Below, piece after piece: positions 8,576 to 15,871 of a stretch of DNA of 39,936 nt (its first letter is position 1; every line of letters begins with the position of its first letter). The translations under genes and the position numbers were made by a program. Under the pieces are notes generated by a model that made no database searches, was not told where the DNA came from, and saw only the letters and a program-made list of their open reading frames with translations. This DNA is from Curvibacter sp. GWA2_64_110. GTDB taxonomy: Bacteria; Pseudomonadota; Gammaproteobacteria; Burkholderiales; Burkholderiaceae_C. The stretch is from positions 94,593 through 134,528 of the forward strand of contig MGPC01000037.1 in assembly GCA_001797315.1 (NCBI GenBank), read 5' to 3'.

Positions 8576-9385
8576 TCAGGTGAATGCCGTTTGCAAAAGC
8601 TCATGCCAGGCACTGCGCAAGGCGGGCGTACTGGCTGCAAGTGTCCCCGATGCGTACCAGGGCTGCTCGTCGAGAGACCAGAGCATGCCACCAGCTTCCT
8701 CGATGAGTAACATGCCGGCGGCGGCATCCCAGGCCCCCATGCCGCGCTCCCAGAATACGTCGATGCGACCGGCGGCCAAGTAGGCCAGCTCCAGGGCCAT
8801 GCTGCCGGCACGGCGCACTCCGGAGCATGTGCGCATCACCCGACCCAGTTCAGGCAGGTACTGCTGCATGAAATCCGCTTTCGGCTTGGGAAACACCGTG
8901 GCTGCCACGGCCTGTGACAGGCTAGCTGTCGCAGCCACCTGCAGTGGCTGCCCGTTGCAGTATGCGCCGTGGCCACGTGCAGCCAAGTATGTTTCCTGGC
9001 GTACCGGATCGACAATGCAGGCTACCACCGGCATGCTGTCGTGCAGCAGGGCAATCGATACCGCGTATTGCGGATAGCCTCGCAGGAAGTTCATGCTGCC
9101 GTCGATCGGATCGACCAGCCAGACGTGGTGGTGTTGCAGCAGCGCTGCGATGGGTCTACTGTGTAGGCTTTCCTCGCCCCAGAACAGATGCTCGGGGTAG
9201 CGTTCGGCGATGCGCTCGCGCAACAGGTTTTCGATCTGCAGATCGAGTTCGCTGCACCAGTCGCCCTGGGCTTTCTCGATGATCATGCGGGCCTGCTCGC
9301 GTCCCCGCTGCAGGCGCTCGGCGGCCAGTTGACCCAGACTACAGGCGAAGTCGCGTGCCTGGAGAAGTTCGTACGGACTGTTCAT
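8576..9385 (-). CDS. Inositol monophosphatase-family phosphatase in the sulfolactate locus
   Basis: This 269-residue Mg2+-dependent, Li+-sensitive-type phosphatase shows all metal-site motifs: GEES (70-73), DPIDGSMNF (92-100) and WDAAAG (219-224). DPIDGS differs from the common DPIDGT only by Ser for Thr. Family members act on inositol phosphates, fructose-1,6-bisphosphate, histidinol phosphate or 3'-phosphoadenosine 5'-phosphate (CysQ). The start overlaps the stop of the regulator gene as ATGA (9382-9385), so the two are co-translated. Placement in a sulfonate locus suggests a sulfur-related phosphate ester as substrate, but this is inference; the sequence does not single out a CysQ-type enzyme. 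Confidence 0.9.
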   Translation of the reverse strand: MNSPYELLQARDFACSLGQLAAERLQRGREQARMIIEKAQGDWCSELDLQIENLLRERIAERYPEHLFWGEESLHSRPIAALLQHHHVWLVDPIDGSMNFLRGYPQYAVSIALLHDSMPVVACIVDPVRQETYLAARGHGAYCNGQPLQVAATASLSQAVAATVFPKPKADFMQQYLPELGRVMRTCSGVRRAGSMALELAYLAAGRIDVFWERGMGAWDAAAGMLLIEEAGGMLWSLDEQPWYASGTLAASTPALRSAWHELLQTAFT

Positions 9386-10167
9386 TCGTTGCGCGTCACG
9401 TCCGTCACGTAATCGTGACGCTGGGACGCGATCAGCGAGGTGCGCAGTTCCACCGGACGTTCGCCAAAGCTCAGTGCCAGGCGCTGGACTTCCAGCAGCG
9501 GCGCTCCGTTGGTAACGCCCAAATGACGCATGGCCTCGCGCGTGGCGAGGACGGCGCGGGCACGTTCCTGCGTGTGCAGCACCGTGATGCCGAAGTCGGT
9601 CTGGTACAGGTTGTAGATGGTGTTCTCGCGCTCACGGAAGCGCTTCTCTGTCATGCCCTTGAACAGGCTGGCGGAGATCACAATGCGATCAAGCACTACG
9701 GGTCGGCCTGACAGGCTCAGGCGGTTGTGTATTACGAAGATCGGATCACCTTCACGCAGCCGCAGCGCGCCAGCGCTCACCTCGTCGGATCGCTGGCGTT
9801 CAAACGAGAGGCACTGCACCTGCGGGTATTCGGGCGCGGCTTTCAAACCCAGGTGCGACCAGTCTTCATGTGCCTGCACGCGGAAGAACTGGAACAGGTA
9901 GCGATCCTTCGAATGCAACTTGACGAAGGTTCCCTTTCCCTGGTGCCGCACCAGTACGTGCTCATGTACCAGTTCATCCACGGCGCGACGCAGCGTTCCG
10001 ATGCTCACCTGCAGCTCGGTAGCAAGGGTGCGCTCGTTGGGAAGAGCCTGGCCGGGACGCCATTGATGCGTTTCGATACGCCGCAGCAGTTCGCGCTTGA
10101 CCTGTAGGTAAAGAACGCCCGGTCCGCTGATGGATGGACTGGATGAGATGTTTGGAACGGAAGGCAT
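9382..10167 (-). CDS. GntR-family regulator with UTRA (HutC-type) effector domain
   Basis: This 261-residue protein has a winged-helix DNA-binding domain at about residues 15-85 (YLQVKRELLRRIE, LPNERTLATELQVS, GTLRRAVDELV, GKGTFV) and a UTRA ligand-binding domain in the rest (ISASLFKGM...YNLYQTDFGI, then SLIASQRHDYVTDV at the C-terminus). The ATG at 10167 is preferred because the GntR domain begins shortly after it; the frame stays open to 10257 but no better ribosome site is seen. The gene is divergent from suyA and coupled to the phosphatase gene. It most likely senses sulfolactate or a derivative and controls the locus through the palindrome at 10201-10220. Confidence 0.92.
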   Translation of the reverse strand: MPSVPNISSSPSISGPGVLYLQVKRELLRRIETHQWRPGQALPNERTLATELQVSIGTLRRAVDELVHEHVLVRHQGKGTFVKLHSKDRYLFQFFRVQAHEDWSHLGLKAAPEYPQVQCLSFERQRSDEVSAGALRLREGDPIFVIHNRLSLSGRPVVLDRIVISASLFKGMTEKRFRERENTIYNLYQTDFGITVLHTQERARAVLATREAMRHLGVTNGAPLLEVQRLALSFGERPVELRTSLIASQRHDYVTDVTRNE

Positions 10168-10200
10168 GCATGAAGTGTATCTGCATTCATGAACATCATT

Positions 10201-10220
10201 CAGGTCATATAGATGACTTG
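10201..10220. promoter_or_regulatory. Candidate operator of the GntR/UTRA regulator
   Basis: CAGGTCATATAGATGACTTG is a 20-bp inverted repeat with a single mismatched pair (arms CAGGTCAT and ATGACTTG, 4-bp spacer). It lies in the 117-bp gap between the divergent regulator and suyA genes, 33 bp from the regulator start. A TTGACG that could be a -35 element for suyA begins at 10222. A second, looser repeat (CATGAA...TTCATG) occurs at 10165-10190 over the regulator start. Confidence 0.55.
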
Positions 10221-10284
10221 TTTGACGCTCGGATTTTCCGCGTGCACAGTTGGACACCTCAAGAACGCATTTTTAGGAGAAGCA

Positions 10285-10566
10285 ATGATTCATTTTGTGT
10301 TGCACGACGCAGATGACACCGTGGCGGTGGTGGTGGTCGAAGGCGTCAAGCGCGGTGACAAGATCACCGGCTGGATCATGGACGAGGACCGCATGATCGA
10401 TATCACCTCCAGAGCCGACATCCCGATCGGGCACAAGGTGGCACTCAAGGACATGGCCGTGGGTGACACGGTTATGAAATATGGGATCGACATGGGCAAG
10501 GTGGTTGCCCCGATCGCGGTGGGTGAGCATGCCCATGTCCACAACATCAAGACCAAGCGCTGGTGA
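10285..10566 (+). CDS. suyA: (2R)-sulfolactate sulfo-lyase, small (alpha) subunit
   Basis: This 93-residue SAF-domain protein is the detached N-terminal half of an altronate/galactarate dehydratase-type lyase. It reads FVLHDADDTVAVVVVEGV, GWIMDEDRMIDI, IPIGHKVALKDM, then VMKYGIDMGKV and ends HVHNIKTKRW. Length and wording agree with SuyA as I remember it. With SuyB it removes sulfite from (R)-3-sulfolactate, leaving pyruvate. The start at 10285 follows AGGAGA at 10275-10280; the upstream extension of the frame is not needed. Generic UxaA small subunits look similar, so the SuyA call leans on the neighbouring slcC, comC and suyZ genes as well. Confidence 0.88.
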   Translation: MIHFVLHDADDTVAVVVVEGVKRGDKITGWIMDEDRMIDITSRADIPIGHKVALKDMAVGDTVMKYGIDMGKVVAPIAVGEHAHVHNIKTKRW

Positions 10567-10618
10567 GCGGTTGCCTCGCACACCCTTCGTCCTTCTTCAT
10601 TGACCGAAAGAGTTCACC

Positions 10619-11794
10619 ATGTCCGTCATTTCCAAAGATACGATTTTTCTGGGTTATCGCCGAGAAAACGGCCGCGTAGGCGTTCGCAACCATGTGATCA
10701 TCCTGCCGCTCGACGACCTGTCCAACGCTGCCGCCGAGGCGGTGGCCCACAACATCAAGGGAGCCTTGGCCATTCCCCATCCTTACGGTCGTCTGCAATT
10801 CGGTGCCGACCTGGACCTTCACTTTCGGACCCTGATCGGCACTGGCTGCAACCCCAACGTGGCTGCGGTGGTGGTCATCGGTATCGAGGACGGCTGGACC
10901 AAACGCGTGGTCGATGGCATCGCCGCGACCGGCAAGCCGGTCGCCGGCTTCGGCATTGAAGGCCACGGTGACCACGACACCATCCTGCGCGCCAGCAAGA
11001 CGGCGCGCGAGTATGTGCAGTGGGCCAGTGAGAAGCAGCGCGAGGCGTGCCATATCTCTGAGCTGTGGGTCAGCACGAAGTGCGGCGAGAGCGATACCAC
11101 CAGCGGCTGTGGCGCCAATCCGACCGTGGGAAACGCCTTTGACAAACTGCATGCCCTGGGCAACTACCTGTGCTTTGGCGAGACCAGTGAAATCACCGGC
11201 GGCGAGAAGATCGTCGCGTCCCGTTGCAAAACGCCCGCGGTGGCGGAGAAGTTCATGTTCATGTTCAACCGTTACCAGGACATGATCAATCGCCATAAGA
11301 CGTCGGACCTGTCCGACAGCCAGCCTACTAAGGGAAATATCGCCGGCGGTCTGACGACCATCGAAGAAAAGGCCTTGGGCAACATCCAGAAGATCGGCAA
11401 GAAGTGCACCGTGGATGGCGTGATCGACAAGGCTGAAATGCCCACCCATCCGGGGTTGTGGTTCATGGATTCGTCTTCGGCTGCGGCAGAGATGGTGACC
11501 TTGTGTGCCGCCTCGGGCTATGCGGTGCACTTCTTCCCCACCGGGCAGGGCAATGTGATCGGCAACCCCATCCTGCCGGTCATCAAGATCTGCGCCAATC
11601 CACGCACCGTGCGGACCATGAGCGAGCATATCGACGTCGATAGTTCAGGCTTGCTCCAGCGGGGGATCACGCTGGATCAGGCGGGCGACAAGCTGCTCGA
11701 GTGCATGCTGCGCACGGCGAACGGCCGACTCACGGCAGCCGAGGCCCTGGGCCACCGGGAGTTCGTGCTCACCCGTTTGTACGAGTCGGCGTAA
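10619..11794 (+). CDS. suyB: (2R)-sulfolactate sulfo-lyase, large (beta) subunit
   Basis: This 391-residue UxaA C-terminal-type lyase subunit has the usual size of SuyB. It begins with [23 protein letters not shown], and has GTGCNPN (C81) and [20 protein letters not shown], the cysteine-bearing segments typical of the altronate dehydratase superfamily and likely to hold the Fe site. [25 protein letters not shown] near the C-terminus is another family block. With SuyA it catalyses (R)-sulfolactate to pyruvate plus sulfite in the cytosol, the desulfonation step of the pathway. It follows suyA by 52 bp. Altronate dehydratase is the main alternative, but no uronate genes are present. Confidence 0.88.
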   Translation: MSVISKDTIFLGYRRENGRVGVRNHVIILPLDDLSNAAAEAVAHNIKGALAIPHPYGRLQFGADLDLHFRTLIGTGCNPNVAAVVVIGIEDGWTKRVVDGIAATGKPVAGFGIEGHGDHDTILRASKTAREYVQWASEKQREACHISELWVSTKCGESDTTSGCGANPTVGNAFDKLHALGNYLCFGETSEITGGEKIVASRCKTPAVAEKFMFMFNRYQDMINRHKTSDLSDSQPTKGNIAGGLTTIEEKALGNIQKIGKKCTVDGVIDKAEMPTHPGLWFMDSSSAAAEMVTLCAASGYAVHFFPTGQGNVIGNPILPVIKICANPRTVRTMSEHIDVDSSGLLQRGITLDQAGDKLLECMLRTANGRLTAAEALGHREFVLTRLYESA

Positions 11795-11850
11795 GCGTTC
11801 TTCTCTTTAACTCAAGTCGCTGCGCCGAAAGGCGTGGCGGTAATCAGAAC

Positions 11851-12777
11851 ATGGCCCGAATCCTGATCACAGAATTCATGGACACGCCTGCTGTGGCGCA
11901 GCTGCAGCGCACGCACGATGTGCATTACGCCCCCAGGCTGGTCGATCAGCCCGACGCGCTGCTGCGGGAAGCGGCGGTGGCTGAGGTGCTGATTGTCCGC
12001 AACCGCACGCAAGTGCGCGGGGAACTGCTGGATGCTCTTGAGTGTTGCAGCCTGGTCGGTCGCCTCGGGGTCGGCCTGGACAACATCGACGTTGCGGGCT
12101 GCGAGGCCCGTGGCATGCAGGTTGTTCCGGCTACCGGTGCCAATGCGCTTTCCGTTGCCGAGTATGTCATCGGAACGGCGATGCTGCTGCTGCGTGGGGC
12201 CTACCAGTCGAACGAGACCATGCTGCGAGGGCTGTGGCCGCGTAACGTGCTGTCGCAAGGACGAGAGATCCATGGCAAGACCCTGGGGCTGATTGGCTTC
12301 GGCTCGATCGGTCAGAGCACAGCGCGCCTTGCTCAGGGTGTGGGCATGCGTGTTCAGGCCCATGACCCCCTGATGGGCGAGGGGCACCCGGCATTCTTGG
12401 CAACAGGGGTGATGTGCGTGGAACTGGATGAGCTGCTGGCGTCTTCGGATGTGATCAGCCTGCATGTGCCGCTGTTGCAGAGCACGCGGCATCTGATGAA
12501 TGCCGTGCGGCTGGCGCAGCTCAAGCGGGGGGCGATCCTGATCAATAGTGCGCGGGGCGGCGTGATCGACGAACCAGCACTGGTGGCCGCGCTCCAGAGC
12601 GGCCTTCTGGCTGGTGCGGCGCTCGACGTTTTTGAAGACGAACCGCTGCAAGCCGTCAACCCGTTTGTTGGCTGTCCCAACGTCGTACTGACGCCGCATA
12701 TTGCAGGCGTGTCGATCGAGTCCAATCAGCGCGTGAGCGAGATGATCGTGCACAAGGTTCTGGAAGCCCTCGCATGA
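11851..12777 (+). CDS. slcC: (S)-sulfolactate dehydrogenase (D-isomer-specific 2-hydroxyacid dehydrogenase family)
   Basis: This 308-residue NAD-dependent dehydrogenase shows the Rossmann motif GFGSIG (149-154) and the catalytic set of the D-2-hydroxyacid family: R235 in NSARGGVID, E264 in DVFEDEPL and H283 in TPHIAG. GRLGVGLDNID (70-80) is the usual substrate-domain loop. On its own it could be a phosphoglycerate-type dehydrogenase; between suyB and comC it matches SlcC, which oxidises (S)-3-sulfolactate to 3-sulfopyruvate. The frame stays open upstream into suyB, but 11851 gives the family N-terminus (MARILITEFMD). It is translationally coupled to comC by an ATGA overlap at 12774-12777. Confidence 0.85.
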   Translation: MARILITEFMDTPAVAQLQRTHDVHYAPRLVDQPDALLREAAVAEVLIVRNRTQVRGELLDALECCSLVGRLGVGLDNIDVAGCEARGMQVVPATGANALSVAEYVIGTAMLLLRGAYQSNETMLRGLWPRNVLSQGREIHGKTLGLIGFGSIGQSTARLAQGVGMRVQAHDPLMGEGHPAFLATGVMCVELDELLASSDVISLHVPLLQSTRHLMNAVRLAQLKRGAILINSARGGVIDEPALVAALQSGLLAGAALDVFEDEPLQAVNPFVGCPNVVLTPHIAGVSIESNQRVSEMIVHKVLEALA

Positions 12778-13787
12778 GCCAGATCACGCTTGCCCAAGCC
12801 CATGATTGGGTTGAGAAAGCACTGTTGCAGTGCGGTGCACACCCTGACATGGCGGCTGCCACAGCGCGCTCGCTGGTGCGCGCCGAGGCGCAAGGGCTGG
12901 CTTCACACGGACTGTCCCGGGTGCCGCAGTACGTCGCGCATCTGAGGAGTGGCCGGGCCCACGGGGCGGCCGTACCGCGTGTGGTGCGCCATCAGGGGGC
13001 GGCTGTCCTGGTCGACGCCGATAAGGGCCTGGCCTTTGCAGCCTGCGAACTGGCCGTGCGCGAGGCCATCATCACGGTCAGCAAACTCGGCGTCTGTTTT
13101 GCCGGCGTGACCAACAGTCACCATTGCGGTGTGCTGGTCGACCACCTGCGGCCCGCTGCCGAGGTCGGGTTGGTCGGCCTGGGTTTTGCCAATTCGCCAT
13201 CGGCCATGCCGGTGGCCGGCGGCAGGCACGCGATTCTGGGTACCAACCCGATTGCGGCGATCTTTCCCCGTCTGGGTCACGACCCCTTGATGATCGATCT
13301 GTCGCTTTCCGAGGTGGCGCGCGGCAAGCTCATGGTCGCTGCCCGGGAAGGTCGGGAGATTCCGCTGGGCTGGGCGCTGGACGCACAAGGCGAACCCACC
13401 ACCGACCCCCAGGCCGGCATGGCCGGGTCGATGTTGCCTTTCGGCGCGGCGACGGGCACCAAAGGTGCAATGCTGGCACTCCTGGTTGAGCTGCTGGTCA
13501 CGGCCCTGATCGGTGCGCAGTTCGGCTTCGAGGCTTCGTCCTTCTTCGTGGACGAGGGCAACCAGCCGCGCATTGGCCAGGCCTTCCTGCTCATCGACCC
13601 AGGCGCCCTGGCTGGTTCGCGGTCCTACTTCGACCGCCTTGAGGTGTTGATCCGCAACATGCTGGTCGACGAGGGGGTGCGCCTGGCGGGGGCTCGGCGG
13701 CTTGCACTCGAGCGGGCCGCTGCGCAAGCAGGCATCAACATACCTGATGCACTTTTCAAGCAGATCCAGGCACTGGCCGCGGGATGA
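12774..13787 (+). CDS. comC: (R)-sulfolactate dehydrogenase (malate/L-lactate dehydrogenase family)
   Basis: This 337-residue protein belongs to the LDH2/MDHG NAD(P)-dependent oxidoreductase family. Typical blocks are ASHGLSRVPQYV (43-54), TNSHHCGVL with the presumed catalytic histidine (H116 or H117), GTNPIAAIFP and the late GNQPRIGQAFLLIDP. In sulfolactate degraders ComC reduces sulfopyruvate to (R)-sulfolactate. With SlcC it therefore acts as a two-enzyme racemase that feeds the stereospecific lyase SuyAB. The name is shared with the archaeal coenzyme M pathway enzyme, its relative. The assignment rests on family plus gene order slcC-comC behind suyAB. Confidence 0.86.
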   Translation: MSQITLAQAHDWVEKALLQCGAHPDMAAATARSLVRAEAQGLASHGLSRVPQYVAHLRSGRAHGAAVPRVVRHQGAAVLVDADKGLAFAACELAVREAIITVSKLGVCFAGVTNSHHCGVLVDHLRPAAEVGLVGLGFANSPSAMPVAGGRHAILGTNPIAAIFPRLGHDPLMIDLSLSEVARGKLMVAAREGREIPLGWALDAQGEPTTDPQAGMAGSMLPFGAATGTKGAMLALLVELLVTALIGAQFGFEASSFFVDEGNQPRIGQAFLLIDPGALAGSRSYFDRLEVLIRNMLVDEGVRLAGARRLALERAAAQAGINIPDALFKQIQALAAG

Positions 13788-13841
13788 ATAGGACCGCACT
13801 AGCGTCGATCAATGACATGTCCAACCGATGAGGAGTATTCG

Positions 13842-14804
13842 ATGATGCAACGTCGTGAAATTCTGTTGACTGCCGGCTCGCTGGCCTTGGGGACTTCTGC
13901 CTGGGCGCAAGGGGCACCGATCCCGTCCACCATCAAGTATGTGGTGCCGTTCCCGCCGGGCGGCCTGACGGATGTCATGGCCCGCATTGCCGCCAATCGG
14001 CTGGCCGATGCGCTCAAGGTGACGGTGGTAGTGGAGAACAAGGCTGGCGCCAGCGCCCAGATCGGCGCTGAACAGGTTGCCAAGGGGTCATCCGATGGTT
14101 CGCAGATTCTGGCGATCACGCTGGCGCATGCGGCGAATGTGACGTTGTTTCCGCAGGCGCGCTACGATTTGCTGAAGGATCTCACCCCGGTAGCCCTGTT
14201 GGCTGGCTCACCGATGCTTATTGTCGTACCGGCCAACAGCCCGATCAAGGATTTTGCCGGGCTTGTCGAGGCTTCCAAAGCCCGTATGCTGAATGTCGGC
14301 TCGAGCGGAAATGGCACGCCGCCACACCTCACGATGGCGTTGTTCAATGAACTGAACAAGACCGAGATGGCGCATGTGCCGTACCGGGGTGGGGCACCTT
14401 CGATGACCGACCTGATCGGTGGTCAGCTCGATGTCATCTTTTCGAACTTTCCGGAGTCGGTGGCCCATGTGAAGGGCGGCAAGCTTCGTGCGCTGGCGTT
14501 CTGTTCGGCGACGCGCAACCCTCAGATGCCCAATGTACCAACCACGGCCGAAGTCGGCATGCCTGGCTTGCTGGTCGAGAACTGGACGGCAGCCATGGTG
14601 CAGGCACGCACGCCAGCCGGCGTGGTCGACCGCTATTCGCGTGAACTCATCAAGGTCATGTTCACGGACGAGGTGGAGGAGCGTGCCCAGACGTTGGGTT
14701 TCCGGCCCAACCCACAGGGCGTTGACCAGTTCGGCGCCTTCCTCCGTGCCGAGGTTGCACGTTGGTCCCGCATCATCAAGACGGCCAAGATCACGGTGAC
14801 ATGA
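13842..14804 (+). CDS. Bug-type (TTT family) periplasmic substrate-binding protein
   Basis: This 320-residue exported protein has a signal peptide containing an RR pair (MMQRREILLTAGSLALGTSAWAQG), cleaved near residue 23. Bug-family blocks follow: YVVPFPPGGLTDVMAR, VVVENKAGASAQIGAE, NVGSSGNGTPPHLTMALF and VPYRGGAPSMTDLIGGQLDVIF. AGGAG at 13831-13835 supports the ATG at 13842 (or the next codon, 13845) over the ATG at 13812. The likely ligand is sulfolactate or a related 3-carbon acid, inferred from position. No TctA/TctB membrane partners are in the window, so it may lend ligand to a transporter encoded elsewhere or act as a sensor. The stop overlaps suyZ. Confidence 0.92.
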   Translation: MMQRREILLTAGSLALGTSAWAQGAPIPSTIKYVVPFPPGGLTDVMARIAANRLADALKVTVVVENKAGASAQIGAEQVAKGSSDGSQILAITLAHAANVTLFPQARYDLLKDLTPVALLAGSPMLIVVPANSPIKDFAGLVEASKARMLNVGSSGNGTPPHLTMALFNELNKTEMAHVPYRGGAPSMTDLIGGQLDVIFSNFPESVAHVKGGKLRALAFCSATRNPQMPNVPTTAEVGMPGLLVENWTAAMVQARTPAGVVDRYSRELIKVMFTDEVEERAQTLGFRPNPQGVDQFGAFLRAEVARWSRIIKTAKITVT

Positions 14805-15838
14805 TGGTGGCTGGCTCGATGGCTGCGGGGGTCGCCACCCGCTGGGTTCGGCTGCGTCAGCTGTTTCCCGGTTTGCTGATCAGCGGACTGGTGGCCCTCG
14901 CTGCAACATTTGTTTCGGGCCACTATGGTGGACCGCAGCTGTTGTACGCACTGCTGATGGGGCTGAGCCTGCACTTTCTGGCCAATGATCCCACGGTCCG
15001 CCCTGGCATCGATTTCTGCGCCCGCAGCTTGCTGCGCGTCGGCGTGGCGTTGCTGGGCGCGCGCATCACGCTGGCGCAGATTTCGGCGCTGGGGTGGCAG
15101 ACGGCGCTGATCGTGGTTGCGGCGGTGCTCTGTACGATCGCTTTGGGTCTGGCCTTGGCGCGTCACTACCGCCGGCCGGTCGAGGAGGGGCTGATTTCGG
15201 GTGGAGCAGTTGGCATCTGCGGGGCCTCGGCGGCACTGGCGGTGGCTTCGGTGCTGCCTGGCACCAAGGACAATGAGCGTTTCACGCTGCTGGTCATTGT
15301 TGGGGTGACGCTGATGTCAACCGTGGCCATGGTGCTGTACCCGCTGGTGACAGCCTGGATGCAGTGGAGTTCACTCGACAGTGCCATCTTCCTGGGGGCC
15401 ACCATCCATGACGTGGCTCAGGTGGTCGCGGCGGCGAGTCTGTTGGCTTCGGGGGGCGATACCCATACGGTCGACATGGCGACGGTGGTCAAGCTGTTCC
15501 GTGTCATGTTGCTCATGCCCATTGTGCTGGCCATCTCGCTTTTTTTCCGGCGCGCGCAGATCGAGATGAGCGATCGACCTGTGCCGTGGATCCCAGGTTT
15601 TTTGGTGGCTTTCATTGCGCTGGTGCTGCTGGGGAGCGCACAGATGATCTCCGCAGAAGTCTCGACGTATGCGAGTGACACCTCACGCGCTTTCCTGGTG
15701 CTCGCGATTGCGGCTGCCGGTGTCAAGACCGACTTCGCCGATATCCTCAAGCTTGGTTGGGTGCCACTCGTGATGCTGCTGTCGGAGACCGCTTGGATCG
15801 CCATCTTTGTCGGCCTGTGCCGGCCGCTTTGGGGCTGA
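14801..15838 (+). CDS. suyZ: Putative sulfate/sulfite exporter (PSE / UPF0324 family), SuyZ-like
   Basis: This ~345-residue integral membrane protein of the YeiH/UPF0324 family appears to have around ten hydrophobic helices (for example FPGLLISGLVALAATF, LIVVAAVLCTIALGLAL, LLVIVGVTLMSTVAMVLY, MLLMPIVLAISLFF, FLVAFIALVLLGSA). Conserved family segments are LLRVGVALLGARITLAQI, SGGAVGICGASAALAVASVLP and GATIHDVAQVVAAA. Members placed with sulfonate genes (SuyZ, TauZ) are thought to export the sulfate or sulfite released by desulfonation. The start at 14801 forms an ATGA overlap with the receptor gene; Met codons at 14804 and 14819 are also possible. It is the last gene of the right-hand operon. 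Confidence 0.85.
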   Translation: MMVAGSMAAGVATRWVRLRQLFPGLLISGLVALAATFVSGHYGGPQLLYALLMGLSLHFLANDPTVRPGIDFCARSLLRVGVALLGARITLAQISALGWQTALIVVAAVLCTIALGLALARHYRRPVEEGLISGGAVGICGASAALAVASVLPGTKDNERFTLLVIVGVTLMSTVAMVLYPLVTAWMQWSSLDSAIFLGATIHDVAQVVAAASLLASGGDTHTVDMATVVKLFRVMLLMPIVLAISLFFRRAQIEMSDRPVPWIPGFLVAFIALVLLGSAQMISAEVSTYASDTSRAFLVLAIAAAGVKTDFADILKLGWVPLVMLLSETAWIAIFVGLCRPLWG

Positions 15839-15871
15839 AACGGTCGGTGTGAAACGACAAAACAATGCGTG

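Noticed and set aside
10285-11794. Altronate dehydratase (UxaA) as the identity of the two-subunit lyase
   Set aside because: The split into a 93-residue and a 391-residue subunit, the C-terminal wording of the small subunit and the slcC, comC and suyZ neighbours all favour sulfolactate sulfo-lyase; no uronate genes occur.
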